A stretch of DNA of 8,802 nt from UBA1181 sp963654355 (GCA_963654355.1 CAVKBM010000079.1:1-8802); one strand, 5' to 3'. Counted from the first letter of the stretch, positions 1-5,921 are shown. The notes: a model not told the origin generated them from the sequence alone. Program-made: numbers and translations.

Positions 1-1
1 T

Positions 2-205
2 CCTTTGCTTTTGAACGTGCCTAACTTTGAGGGTGTACGCATTCATAGCGGTAACGACTACAATGACACGGAGGGATGCATCCTTTGTGGCGCAAACAAG
101 CAAATAGGGAAAGTGATTGAATCTCGCAAATGGACAAGCTATGTAATCGGCAGAATTAGAATTGCGTTGAATGATGGCGAAGAAGTATGTATAAAGGTTG
201 AATGA
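2..205 (+). CDS. DUF5675-like phage/prophage protein, C-terminal part (5' end outside window)
   Basis: The frame is open from base 2, so the gene begins upstream of the window; the TTG at 5 is probably internal. The visible 67 residues read P-L-L-L-N-V-P-N-F-E-G-V-R-I-H-S-G-N, followed by a D-T-E-G-C-I-L-C-G block. This pattern (a hydrophobic strand, an IHxGN motif, then DTxGCILxG) is what I recognise as the C-terminal half of the DUF5675 family, common in phages and prophages of Bacteroidota and of unknown biochemical function. Its place just ahead of an M15-type peptidase fits a prophage late or lysis region. A strong terminator follows 35 nt after the stop, so it is probably the last gene of its transcript. 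The family call rests on motif memory, not a search. Confidence 0.7.
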   Translation, partial: PLLLNVPNFEGVRIHSGNDYNDTEGCILCGANKQIGKVIESRKWTSYVIGRIRIALNDGEEVCIKVE

Positions 206-239
206 CCCAAAACCGACCCAAATAAATTTTAAACACGAA

Positions 240-285
240 AAAAGGGCGGAGAAAAAATTAATAAAAACTCCACCCTTTTATCTCT
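240..285 (+). terminator. Intrinsic terminator after the DUF5675-like gene
   Basis: An A-rich left arm with GGGCGGAG (244-251) pairs with CTCCACCC (268-275), with one C/A mismatch. Flanking AAAA (240-243) pairs with TTTT (276-279), giving a 12-position stem over a 16-nt AT loop. A T-rich tail follows. Because both flanks are A/T runs, it could work in both directions. Confidence 0.75.
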
Positions 286-291
286 ATTCTC

Positions 292-307
292 GTTGTCTCA
301 CGACAAC
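292..307. repeat. Small perfect hairpin next to the terminator
   Basis: GTTGTC (292-297) and GACAAC (302-307) form a perfect 6-bp inverted repeat around TCAC. It lies 12 nt after the T-tract of the preceding terminator and inside the 250-nt gap before the glycosyltransferase gene. It may be a secondary terminator element or a protein-binding dyad. Nothing in the sequence decides between these. Confidence 0.4.
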
Positions 308-402
308 TTAAATATTCCGAATAATGAAAAAAATATATATTATTTATGAACCAAGTTGTTGTAAGCACAAATATAGAAAAATAATTTTTAATAATAAGCC
401 AA

Positions 403-435
403 TTTTCAACGCTAATATTTAATTGTTTATATTTG
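403..435 (+). promoter_or_regulatory. Putative Bacteroidota-type promoter for the glycosyltransferase gene
   Basis: TATATTTG at 428-435 matches the Bacteroidota -7 element TAnnTTTG exactly. TTTTC at 403-407, about 20 nt upstream, is a weak match to the -33 TTTG element. Transcription would start near 441, leaving a leader of roughly 15 nt before the ATG at 456. The terminator upstream supports the need for a new promoter here. Confidence 0.45.
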
Positions 436-455
436 TAGGATAAAAAGATATTTCT

Positions 456-1118
456 ATGATAGAGGTTGTTATAATAGGACAAAACGAGGGCGCATCAGTG
501 TCTAAGATGTTAGAATCAATACCGCATGAGTGGCACATTCACTATGTGGCGGACAGATGCACAGATGACACTTTGGAACAACTCGTAAAACGTGGCGGTT
601 TTATTGATGTAGTGGCAACAGTTGGCAAAGAGGGGCGACAAACTTCGTATTGTCGTAATCTCGGGCTTTCTCGTTGCGTGAATGATTCTGATGTGCTTTT
701 TTTGGATGGCGACCGCTACCCAGTGAAAGGCTCGCTATTAGAGGCTATAGAAGACTGTGATAAAGACTTGCTTTTGTTCCCTGTAGAGGAAGATTTTCGC
801 ACGCCCGAAATGTTCAAAAGGGCATACGGATATGTAAACAACTGTTTTTATTCGTGTGGCTTGTTCGCTACTCGTAAGGCTATAAGAGAGGTGCAAGTAA
901 GGCAGGATGGGCAGTTCTTTAATGAGGAGTTGCAAGGCGTATGGGGGATAGAAGATACTTCGCTCGGTGACCTTTGCTACGATTTGCGTTTAACCGCCAA
1001 ACTCACCGATAAAGCGGTTTTAAGGGGAGGTTTTGATAAAAAGGAGGTGGACGAATGGGGAACTATACTAAAGCGGTTTGAATACCGCAACAAGCTTAAA
1101 TATGTTAAATGGGCTTAA
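456..1118 (+). CDS. GT2-like (GT-A fold) glycosyltransferase, prophage-associated
   Basis: This 220-residue cytosolic protein has the ordered hallmarks of a GT-A fold nucleotide-sugar transferase. It has an N-terminal beta strand leading to N-E-G (10-12), the nucleotide-binding D-R-C-T-D-D-T (33-39, in the place of DGSTDGT), R-N (67-68) in the helix before the metal site, and the metal-binding D-G-D (84-86) after a hydrophobic strand. A W-G-I-E-D motif (163-167) has the acidic pair expected of the catalytic base. There is no signal peptide or transmembrane segment, and the key acidic residues are all present, so it is probably active. Donor and acceptor cannot be read from the sequence. Its setting between a DUF5675-like gene and an M15-type peptidase suggests a phage-carried enzyme altering a surface glycan, a virion protein or DNA; this is inference. 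It has its own likely promoter. Confidence 0.75.
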   Translation: MIEVVIIGQNEGASVSKMLESIPHEWHIHYVADRCTDDTLEQLVKRGGFIDVVATVGKEGRQTSYCRNLGLSRCVNDSDVLFLDGDRYPVKGSLLEAIEDCDKDLLLFPVEEDFRTPEMFKRAYGYVNNCFYSCGLFATRKAIREVQVRQDGQFFNEELQGVWGIEDTSLGDLCYDLRLTAKLTDKAVLRGGFDKKEVDEWGTILKRFEYRNKLKYVKWA

Positions 1119-1130
1119 TGTTGTTATTTC

Positions 1131-1205
1131 GTACTATATTACAAAATGCTTTCATATTGTAGTATAATACAAAAATAATGCAAATATTAAATTATAGTAT
1201 AACAC
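1131..1205. repeat. Three copies of a GTAnTATAnTAC-like palindrome ahead of the J-domain gene
   Basis: GTACTATATTAC (1131-1142), GTAGTATAATAC (1159-1170) and ATAGTATAACAC (1194-1205) share the 12-bp symmetrical core GTAnTATAnTAC. The first two match it fully; the third differs at both ends. Each is followed directly by AAA. Start-to-start distances are 28 and 35 bp, and the array fills the 100-bp gap before the ATG at 1219. Repeated palindromes in a promoter-proximal gap look like operator sites for a dimeric regulator. The gap is AT-rich, so some similarity could be chance. Confidence 0.5.
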
Positions 1206-1218
1206 AAATTTTTCAGTT

Positions 1219-1566
1219 ATGGATGATTGGTTTAGCGAATTAGAGACGATAGAGGAGTGCAAGGCACAATATAGGGTGCTTTCAAAGACTATGCACCCAG
1301 ACATGGGGGGAGATGAAGAGTTATTCAATGCTATGTATGATGCTTATAGGGAGCGTTGCAAACAGATTGAGGAGGAAAACAAACCTATCCCAGAGGAATA
1401 TGTTACACTCGCCAACGCTTTAGGTAAGGTGTTGAAAGCGAAATTCCCAAAGGTGGGGGACACGGTCAGCAAGGCGGCGGTATTTGCGCCTTTGGCGGTG
1501 GATATGCTCGTGAAGAACAAGAAAAAAAACAAATATGTGGACTTCCTCGGCAAAATAGATTTTTAG
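1219..1566 (+). CDS. J-domain (DnaJ-like) small protein
   Basis: The 115-residue product carries a compact J-domain in its first ~48 residues: a helix with E-C-K-A-Q-Y-R-V-L-S-K (13-23), the diagnostic H-P-D loop at 26-28, M-G-G-D, then a helix with F-N-A-M-Y-D-A-Y-R (36-44). J-domains stimulate ATP hydrolysis by Hsp70/DnaK. No zinc-finger or substrate-binding regions of full DnaJ are present. The C-terminal tail has a hydrophobic stretch (about 86-98) followed by the basic cluster K-N-K-K-K-N-K, which might touch a membrane or a partner. The M15-type peptidase gene starts 3 nt after its stop, so the two are probably one transcription unit. A phage-encoded co-chaperone that recruits host DnaK to virion assembly or to a prophage protein is a reasonable guess. 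Confidence 0.8.
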   Translation: MDDWFSELETIEECKAQYRVLSKTMHPDMGGDEELFNAMYDAYRERCKQIEEENKPIPEEYVTLANALGKVLKAKFPKVGDTVSKAAVFAPLAVDMLVKNKKKNKYVDFLGKIDF

Positions 1567-1569
1567 GGT

Positions 1570-2076
1570 ATGGACAAGAAGACGAAAATAAAAATAGGAG
1601 CGTTCAGCTCGTTCTTAGTTTGTGGGGTGGTGGTGTTAGTCGCTCTATTCAGAAAAAGGGATTCTAACTACACAAGCCCTTATTTCTCGCTATCTGAAAT
1701 GTTCAAAAGCACCACTGCGCAAAATAACGGAATAGACAACACGACAACGGATGCGAACATCCTCGCAAACATAAAGGCACTTTTCAAGTATGTTTTAGAC
1801 CCAGCACGCAAACAGTACGGGGCATCTATTCAGATAACGAGCGGTTACCGAAACGCAAGGGTAAACGCAATCGTAGGGGGCGCATCTTCGTCCCAACACA
1901 CGAAAGGAGAGGCGGCCGACTTGACAACAGGGACAAAGGCAGGCAATAAAACATTATACAACATCATCCGCCAAAACGGCAATTTTGACCAACTCATCAA
2001 CGAAAATAATTACTCGTGGGTGCATGTGTCGTGGAAACGCAACGGTAACAACAGAAAGCAAGAATTAGCACTATAG
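1570..2076 (+). CDS. Membrane-anchored M15-type peptidase (endolysin-like)
   Basis: The product is 168 residues. Residues about 10-27 form one hydrophobic segment after a basic N-terminus (M-D-K-K-T-K-I-K), so the protein should be anchored or exported with its domain outside the cytoplasm. The rest matches the peptidase M15 zinc fold (M15_3-like): Y-F-S-L-S-E-M near 38-44, I-T-S-G-Y-R (89-94), S-Q-H-T-K-G-E-A-A-D (108-117) giving zinc ligands H110 and D117, and W-V-H-V-S with H152 as the third ligand. Such enzymes cut peptide bonds in peptidoglycan stem peptides. Small size and prophage-like context point to an endolysin, and the uncleaved N-terminal segment could act as a signal-anchor or signal-arrest-release element. 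The ATG lies 3 nt after the J-domain gene stop. Confidence 0.8.
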   Translation: MDKKTKIKIGAFSSFLVCGVVVLVALFRKRDSNYTSPYFSLSEMFKSTTAQNNGIDNTTTDANILANIKALFKYVLDPARKQYGASIQITSGYRNARVNAIVGGASSSQHTKGEAADLTTGTKAGNKTLYNIIRQNGNFDQLINENNYSWVHVSWKRNGNNRKQELAL

Positions 2077-2202
2077 GCGGATTTTTAGCTCTCTTAGCAT
2101 TGTATTCAAGTCGCAACATCTTGCGCCAATAGTATTCTTTCAACTGCCATAATTTTTTCAATGTTCAAAGGTAAAAAAAGAAATTTTCTGCCTCATAAAT
2201 TT

Positions 2203-2544
2203 TTATCGTTTTTTCTTGCTCTTTTTACTCTTTGCCTTAACTCCTGCCAAGGCTTTTCTCTCCGCTATTACTTCAAGGTCGTGGCGGTAAGAACGTTCGT
2301 AGTTTAGCCAAGTCCTTGAATCTATTCCAAGTGCATTTTCAAACTTTTGGGCGAGTTCCTTTGTTACAGGTGCTATCCCTCTTATGAATGATTTGAAAAG
2401 ACTTTCTTCTTCGTTGATTTGCTTTGCAAAATCCTTTTGCGTTACCTTTCGTTCTTTCAGTTCCTCACGCATTATCTCCCCTGGTGACACAGGGGCAAAA
2501 GGTGTAGGTGAAAATTTATTATTTTTTTCCATAGTGAGTATCAT
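2203..2544 (-). CDS. HigA-like antitoxin, orphan copy
   Basis: This 113-residue protein is a HigA-type XRE antitoxin. It shows the P-G-E-I-M-R-E-E-L signature, a helix-turn-helix beginning T-Q-K-D-F-A-K-Q-I, and the W-L-N-Y-E-R-S-Y-R block typical of the family C-terminus. An 85-residue core differs from the neighbouring antitoxin (2846-3181) at about 8 positions, while the first ~15 residues and the Lys-rich tail differ freely. The toxin gene that should precede it (2519-2792) is frameshifted, so this antitoxin is an orphan, still open and well conserved. It may repress its own promoter, cross-regulate the intact module, or neutralise incoming toxins. A second in-frame Met lies at residue 5, and either could be the start. 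Confidence 0.85.
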   Translation of the reverse strand: MILTMEKNNKFSPTPFAPVSPGEIMREELKERKVTQKDFAKQINEEESLFKSFIRGIAPVTKELAQKFENALGIDSRTWLNYERSYRHDLEVIAERKALAGVKAKSKKSKKKR

Positions 2545-2792
2545 CTATTTCTATTAGTTCAACTTCTATGCCGTTTTTCTTCTCGTAGAAAAGTAGCCTC
2601 TCTATTCTACCGTTTAGGATTCTGATGCTACTTCTGCTATCTTTTGTTAGTTTTTCGTAATGCAAAAAACTTTGCTCTTTTGTAGCCTATCACTAACTTT
2701 TTATCCTTGCATAACTTTTTATATTTCCTATCTCTCGTATTTCCCTCCAAATACAACTCTTCTAATGCTTTATCCAAAAATATAACATTCAT
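2519..2792 (-). pseudogene. Decayed HigB-like toxin gene (47-bp net deletion, frameshift)
   Basis: Reading leftward from the ATG at 2792, the first ~34 codons match the intact toxin at 3156-3476 almost exactly (M-N-V-I-F-L-D-K-A-L-E-E-L). The similarity then jumps. Between the start codon and the conserved TTCGTAATGC block the distance is 127 nt here against 174 nt in the intact gene, a net loss of 47 bp, which is not a multiple of three. The start frame then hits TAG at 2637-2639 after 51 codons. The C-terminal half survives in another frame (H-Y-E-K-L, then R-L-L-F-Y-E-K-K-N-G-I-E, to a TAA at 2519-2521) and overlaps the antitoxin start as in the intact copy. The toxin is almost surely inactive. 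Confidence 0.85.
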
Positions 2793-2845
2793 CGTGTTCT
2801 ATTTTGCTATTGTGTTGCCTTTTGTCCTTTCCCCCTAATAAATGC

Positions 2846-3181
2846 TTATTTTTTCTTTGGCTTTTTCTTCTTTTTAACTCCTGCCAATGCTTTTCTCTGC
2901 GCTATTACTTCAAGGTCGTGGCGATAGAATCGTTCGTAATTTAGCCAAGTCTTCGCCTCTATATCAAGTGCATTTTCAAACTTTTGGGCGAGTTCCTTTG
3001 TTACAGGTGCTATCCCTCTTATGAATGATTTGAAAAGGCTTTCATCTTCGTTGATTTGCTTTGCAAAATCCTTTTGCGTTATCTTACGTTCTTTAAGTTC
3101 CTCACGCATTATCTCTCCTGGTGATACTGCTCTGTACCCAGTTGGTGGAAATTCTCTATTTGTTTCCATAGTGTGTATCAT
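2846..3181 (-). CDS. higA: HigA-like antitoxin of the intact module
   Basis: The 111-residue XRE/HigA-family antitoxin has V-S-P-G-E-I-M-R-E-E-L, a helix-turn-helix from T-Q-K-D-F-A-K-Q-I-N through F-I-R-G-I-A-P-V-T, then T-W-L-N-Y-E-R-F-Y-R. It should bind and neutralise the toxin encoded just upstream and repress their shared promoter. The ATG at 3181 overlaps the toxin 3' end by 26 nt; the alternative ATG at 3169 would overlap by 14 nt. Either arrangement implies translational coupling in the toxin-first order typical of higBA. The protein ends in an almost pure Lys tail (K-K-K-K-K-P-K-K-K), unusual for HigA and shared in kind by its paralogue. Confidence 0.87.
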   Translation of the reverse strand: MIHTMETNREFPPTGYRAVSPGEIMREELKERKITQKDFAKQINEDESLFKSFIRGIAPVTKELAQKFENALDIEAKTWLNYERFYRHDLEVIAQRKALAGVKKKKKPKKK

Positions 3182-3476
3182 CTATTTCTATTAGTTCAAC
3201 TTCTATGCCGTTTTTCGTCTCATAAAACAAAAGACGCTCAATACTTCCGTTCTTAATGCGGATGCTACTCCTTTTGTCTTTCTTTAATTTTTCGTAATGC
3301 AAAAAACTATACGTCTTCAAATCACCCGTCTTCTCTACTTTTTTCATGATTTTAACCGTTTGGATAAACCCATCGACAAGTTTCTTGTTTTTGCATAGTT
3401 TCTTGTATTTCCTATCTCTCGTGTTCCCCTCCAAATACAACTCCTCTAATGCTTTGTCCAAAAATATAACATTCAT
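3156..3476 (-). CDS. higB: HigB-like (RelE/ParE superfamily) toxin
   Basis: This 106-residue protein has the Bacteroidota HigB-like layout: M-N-V-I-F-L-D-K-A-L-E-E-L-Y, a D-R-K-Y-K-K-L helix, a central F-L-H-Y-E-K-L (58-64), then strands S-I-R-I and R-L-L-F-Y-E ending at I-D-D-T-H-Y. Members of this superfamily usually cleave mRNA on the ribosome. I start it at 3476 because the paralogous remnant begins with the same M-N-V-I-F-L at the equivalent place, and because the longer in-frame ATG at 3539 lies inside the terminator of the gene upstream. Its stop overlaps the antitoxin start. I see no clear Bacteroidota promoter in the 35 nt between terminator and ATG. Confidence 0.85.
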   Translation of the reverse strand: MNVIFLDKALEELYLEGNTRDRKYKKLCKNKKLVDGFIQTVKIMKKVEKTGDLKTYSFLHYEKLKKDKRSSIRIKNGSIERLLFYETKNGIEVELIEIDDTHYGNK

Positions 3477-3510
3477 CGTGTTATTGCTTATATTTCTTTG
3501 CTTTTTTGAA

Positions 3511-3549
3511 AAAAAGTACCCCCGAATTTCTGAAATCAATGTCGGGGGT
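3511..3549 (-). terminator. Intrinsic terminator of the ATPase operon
   Basis: ACCCCCGA (3518-3525) and TCGGGGGT (3542-3549) form a perfect 8-bp GC-rich stem around a 16-nt loop, which itself contains the small repeat ATTTC/GAAAT. Read on the minus strand, the stem is followed by AC and then a run of seven T. It sits 9 nt after the stop of the ATPase gene and separates it from the toxin-antitoxin module. Confidence 0.85.
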
Positions 3550-3558
3550 GTCTTCCTT

Positions 3559-5097
3559 TTATCCTACTACAAATTCGGTCCCGCTGTTGCCGAATCTGTT
3601 CTTTTCTGTAGTGGCTACCATATCATCAACTCTCACGACAGTATCAGCGTCATGCGAAAACTCCTGCCCGCCTTTGTACTGTCCATCTTTCGTGCATTGG
3701 AAAATAGAGACGGACGCAATGCCATCTGTGTACTCGTTCAACTTTGATGGCTCAATCTGCAAATCGTTCACGCTATCAAAGAAAACGCAATCGTAGTCTT
3801 GCAATGCTCCCTCTGGTACGCTCTCGGCAATGTGTAAATTCTCATTGCATGCGTTCAATCTCTTTAATTTCTCTTTCAACGTGTACCCGAATCGTTCTTC
3901 ACTCGCAATGTAGAGAACTCTCCATCCTAACTGTTCGGTTAGATATTTCGCCAACAAGATGCAAAAGGTAGACTTTCCACCTCCTGCCGCTCCATAAACC
4001 ATAAACTTAAATGATGAGGACGGATTCCCGAAGAAAGATGCCCATCTTCCTGTAAACCCTGCACTGTCAAAAGTGGCTTTCACTACATCCTCGCTTGATA
4101 CGATTCCGTTCTCGTCTGCCACGCTACCTAATCCGTTGCAATGTCTCCCCAATCCTCGCAACTGTCTTGCTACCGCATCAATAGTTGATGTTTTGCCGTT
4201 TACATAGTCAATCAGGATGTTAATCATTTCCCACCTCTCTTTTTCGTAAGCCTCATTTATTGGCATTTTTTTCAACTTCATGAGAATCTTCTCTGCCTCT
4301 GCTTTTCTGCCCTCTTTGTATTGCGCACGGTAAACGAAACGCTTAGAAAGCTTGCTTAAGTCGCCAACCTTGAAACTGTCTAATTTCGTTTTTATCTTAT
4401 CCGCATTGTCAATGGTGATTACATCTTTGCCCGCAATCTTCTTTTTGTCGATGTCGGTGTTCAACGTAATCAGCATCTTTTGCATTTGCATAATCTCATC
4501 GGCAAACTCGCTACTTTTGCGTATCTTCTTAGAGATGATGGCACTCTGCAAGGCGTTCAAAAGGCTCTTCGGGTTGCTCTTTCTGTCGTTAATCTCGCTT
4601 ATCGTTTTGCCGTTAAAGTTAACGAAACGTTTCAGCAAAGAGACTTCAGCGGTAGGATAGGGCTTGTTTTGGTTGCCCTCCCATTCTGGTGCAACTGCTT
4701 TCGGCTTTTTTTCTTTCTTTGGCTTTTCTGCCTTAGCCTTTGGCTCTTTCTTTGGTGTCTTCTTCCCCTCTTTCTCACCATTTGAAAAATCAAGCTCCAA
4801 CTGTTTCACTTTCTTGTCGTCTGCTTTAGCCTCTGTTTTTTCTTGTCCATTTGCCTTGTCGGTTTCTGGTTGTTCTGCATACTTCATGATGAGGTCGTAC
4901 GGCTTGATGATGACCTCTTTAATCTGTTGTTGAGTCTCTGCATCGTCAGCCAACGATTCATTGTACAATTTTTCATCTGCGGAAAGCGTAGAAAAATAGT
5001 CTTTCGCTTTTTTTAGATAGGTGTTGTAATCTCCACTCGTCTGGATTTTTTCCAAATCGGAAATTTTCCCCTTTAGTTCTTTTAACGTGTATCCCAT
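3559..5097 (-). CDS. RadA-like P-loop ATPase with long Lys-rich N-terminal extension
   Basis: This is a 512-residue protein. The last ~150 residues form a RecA/RadA-type ATPase core: Walker A G-A-A-G-G-G-K-S-T (369-377), A-S-E-E-R (398-402, like the S-G-E-E-S region of RadA), Walker B D-Y-D-C-V-F-F-D-S (434-442), C-T-K-D-G-Q-Y-K-G-G plus S-H-D-A-D (about 468-485), and K-N-R-F-G (499-503), the hallmark of RadA/Sms. The RadA zinc finger and C-terminal Lon-like domain are both missing; the chain ends nine residues after K-N-R-F-G. The first ~75 residues are helical. Residues about 76-136 are a charged Lys/Glu linker, and 145-315 are a helical region I cannot name. RadA works in recombination as a branch-migration helicase; a DNA-processing or remodelling ATPase is the fair call here. 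The gene lies 11 nt after a small basic protein gene and ends at a strong terminator. Confidence 0.75.
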   Translation of the reverse strand: MGYTLKELKGKISDLEKIQTSGDYNTYLKKAKDYFSTLSADEKLYNESLADDAETQQQIKEVIIKPYDLIMKYAEQPETDKANGQEKTEAKADDKKVKQLELDFSNGEKEGKKTPKKEPKAKAEKPKKEKKPKAVAPEWEGNQNKPYPTAEVSLLKRFVNFNGKTISEINDRKSNPKSLLNALQSAIISKKIRKSSEFADEIMQMQKMLITLNTDIDKKKIAGKDVITIDNADKIKTKLDSFKVGDLSKLSKRFVYRAQYKEGRKAEAEKILMKLKKMPINEAYEKERWEMINILIDYVNGKTSTIDAVARQLRGLGRHCNGLGSVADENGIVSSEDVVKATFDSAGFTGRWASFFGNPSSSFKFMVYGAAGGGKSTFCILLAKYLTEQLGWRVLYIASEERFGYTLKEKLKRLNACNENLHIAESVPEGALQDYDCVFFDSVNDLQIEPSKLNEYTDGIASVSIFQCTKDGQYKGGQEFSHDADTVVRVDDMVATTEKNRFGNSGTEFVVG

Positions 5098-5108
5098 ATT
5101 TTATTTGT

Positions 5109-5384
5109 TTAAGAAATCAATTCTAATACTTTAGCCGCCTTTACTTTCAATGCAAGTTTGGTTTTTACTAATTTTACATTGTCAGGTGTAGGTATGCTAT
5201 TGTTTTTTGCCTTAATCTTATTTTTACTTGTTGCTCCCATCCCTTTTTTCTGTTTCTTTTCTTTCTTTCGTTGCTCCCATTGTAGGAAAGAATCAGACTC
5301 TTTCACATATTCATATTTTAAAGAGCTTTTATATTCCCCAGACTTTAGAAATGATTGAATGGTTTTCAACAAATTTTTTGTCAT
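5109..5384 (-). CDS. Small Lys-rich protein of unknown function (second in ATPase operon)
   Basis: The 91-residue product begins M-T-K-N-L-L-K-T-I-Q-S-F-L-K-S-G-E-Y, continues through S-F-L-Q-W-E-Q-R-K-K-E-K-K-Q-K-K-G and ends with another basic helix. It is strongly basic, without a signal peptide or membrane segment, and I recognise no family. I chose the ATG at 5384; the frame is open to 5456, but residues encoded upstream of 5384 look less protein-like than those of the other frame there. Its first 56 nt overlap the end of the upstream gene. Removing one base from the run of six A (minus strand, 5374-5379) would join the two into one 169-residue frame, so this may be the C-terminal half of a split gene. 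The ATPase starts 11 nt after its stop. Confidence 0.6.
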   Translation of the reverse strand: MTKNLLKTIQSFLKSGEYKSSLKYEYVKESDSFLQWEQRKKEKKQKKGMGATSKNKIKAKNNSIPTPDNVKLVKTKLALKVKAAKVLELIS

Positions 5385-5619
5385 ATTCTGTGGAATATAA
5401 TAAATTTGTTCCGTCAAGATGATTGAAACGTTGTGGCATGGCCTCAAGGTCGCCAACGGCTTTATAAGGATGTTCTATAAACCATCTGTGTTCAGCAGAA
5501 GCGATGCAATGCGAACCCCCAATGTCTGAAACTTCTATGGAGACTGAAAGAAGATGTTTTCTTTCGGTCTCTTTTCTTTTTGACTCCCTTTTTATGTCGC
5601 CTTTTTTATTATTCCCCAT
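5329..5619 (-). CDS. Small protein of unknown function (first in ATPase operon)
   Basis: The 96-residue product opens with a basic stretch (M-G-N-N-K-K-G-D-I-K-R-E-S-K-R-K-E-T-E-R) and continues as an ordinary mixed globular sequence including S-V-S-I-E-V-S-D-I-G-G-S-H-C-I-A and R-F-N-H-L-D-G-T-N-L-L-Y. I recognise no family. It is the first gene on the minus strand leftward of the gene-free junction, so the operon promoter should lie in 5620-5720, where two AGTAACAAATAAAA repeats are found. Its last ~18 codons overlap the next gene, and beyond about residue 80 the other frame looks more protein-like. It may therefore be a frameshifted N-terminal half rather than a separate protein. Confidence 0.55.
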   Translation of the reverse strand: MGNNKKGDIKRESKRKETERKHLLSVSIEVSDIGGSHCIASAEHRWFIEHPYKAVGDLEAMPQRFNHLDGTNLLYSTEYDKKFVENHSIISKVWGI

Positions 5620-5645
5620 TACTCTATTTGGTTTCTATGTGCAAT

Positions 5646-5678
5646 AGTAACAAATAAAAATGCGAGTAACAAATAAAA
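5646..5678 (+). repeat. Direct repeat AGTAACAAATAAAA, two copies, 19-bp period
   Basis: AGTAACAAATAAAA occurs at 5646-5659 and again at 5665-5678. The pair lies 27-59 nt upstream of the minus-strand ATG at 5619, so it falls in the promoter region of the ATPase operon and could be a regulator site. On the minus strand the copies read TTTTATTTGTTACT, partly resembling the -7 element. Confidence 0.6.
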
Positions 5679-5921
5679 TAACGATTATTTTTCTTATATT
5701 CAAATAGTTACGATGATGTTTTATTATAAAATATAAAAAATAAATTGGGAGAATTTAGAGAAATAAGAGGGAGACACCCACACACTACCTTTTCGCCTTT
5801 TTTATGTCTTCGTATAGAAAGAAAAAACAAAATGGATTAACAAAAAAGAAAACGGAATGAACTTTTTGCGCCATTCTTGCAACGATAGAAACGCATTAAT
5901 GAACCTAAATGAATCGTGTTT

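Noticed and set aside
1163..1168. TATAAT, an E. coli-type -10 hexamer before the J-domain gene
   Set aside because: Bacteroidota primary promoters use TAnnTTTG, and the hexamer is part of the repeated palindrome; no matching -35.
2042..2165. Minus-strand frame of about 40-50 codons reading K-L-W-Q-L-K-E-Y-Y-W-R-K-M-L-R-L-E-Y in the gap after the peptidase gene
   Set aside because: It looks somewhat protein-like but has only a TTG start, runs antisense into the peptidase gene and has no homologue I recognise. It could be a gene remnant; not supportable as a gene.
3346..4933. Several open frames of 75-133 codons on the plus strand opposite the toxin and ATPase genes
   Set aside because: They are antisense shadows of well-supported minus-strand genes, with Phe/Leu/Ser-rich translations typical of reversed Lys/Glu-rich coding.
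5385..5456. Extended start at 5456 for the second small operon gene
   Set aside because: It would overlap the upstream gene by 128 nt, and the added residues look less protein-like than the upstream frame.
5804..5860. 18-codon plus-strand frame, Lys-rich, in the junction
   Set aside because: Too short, low complexity in an A-rich region, with no ribosome binding site.
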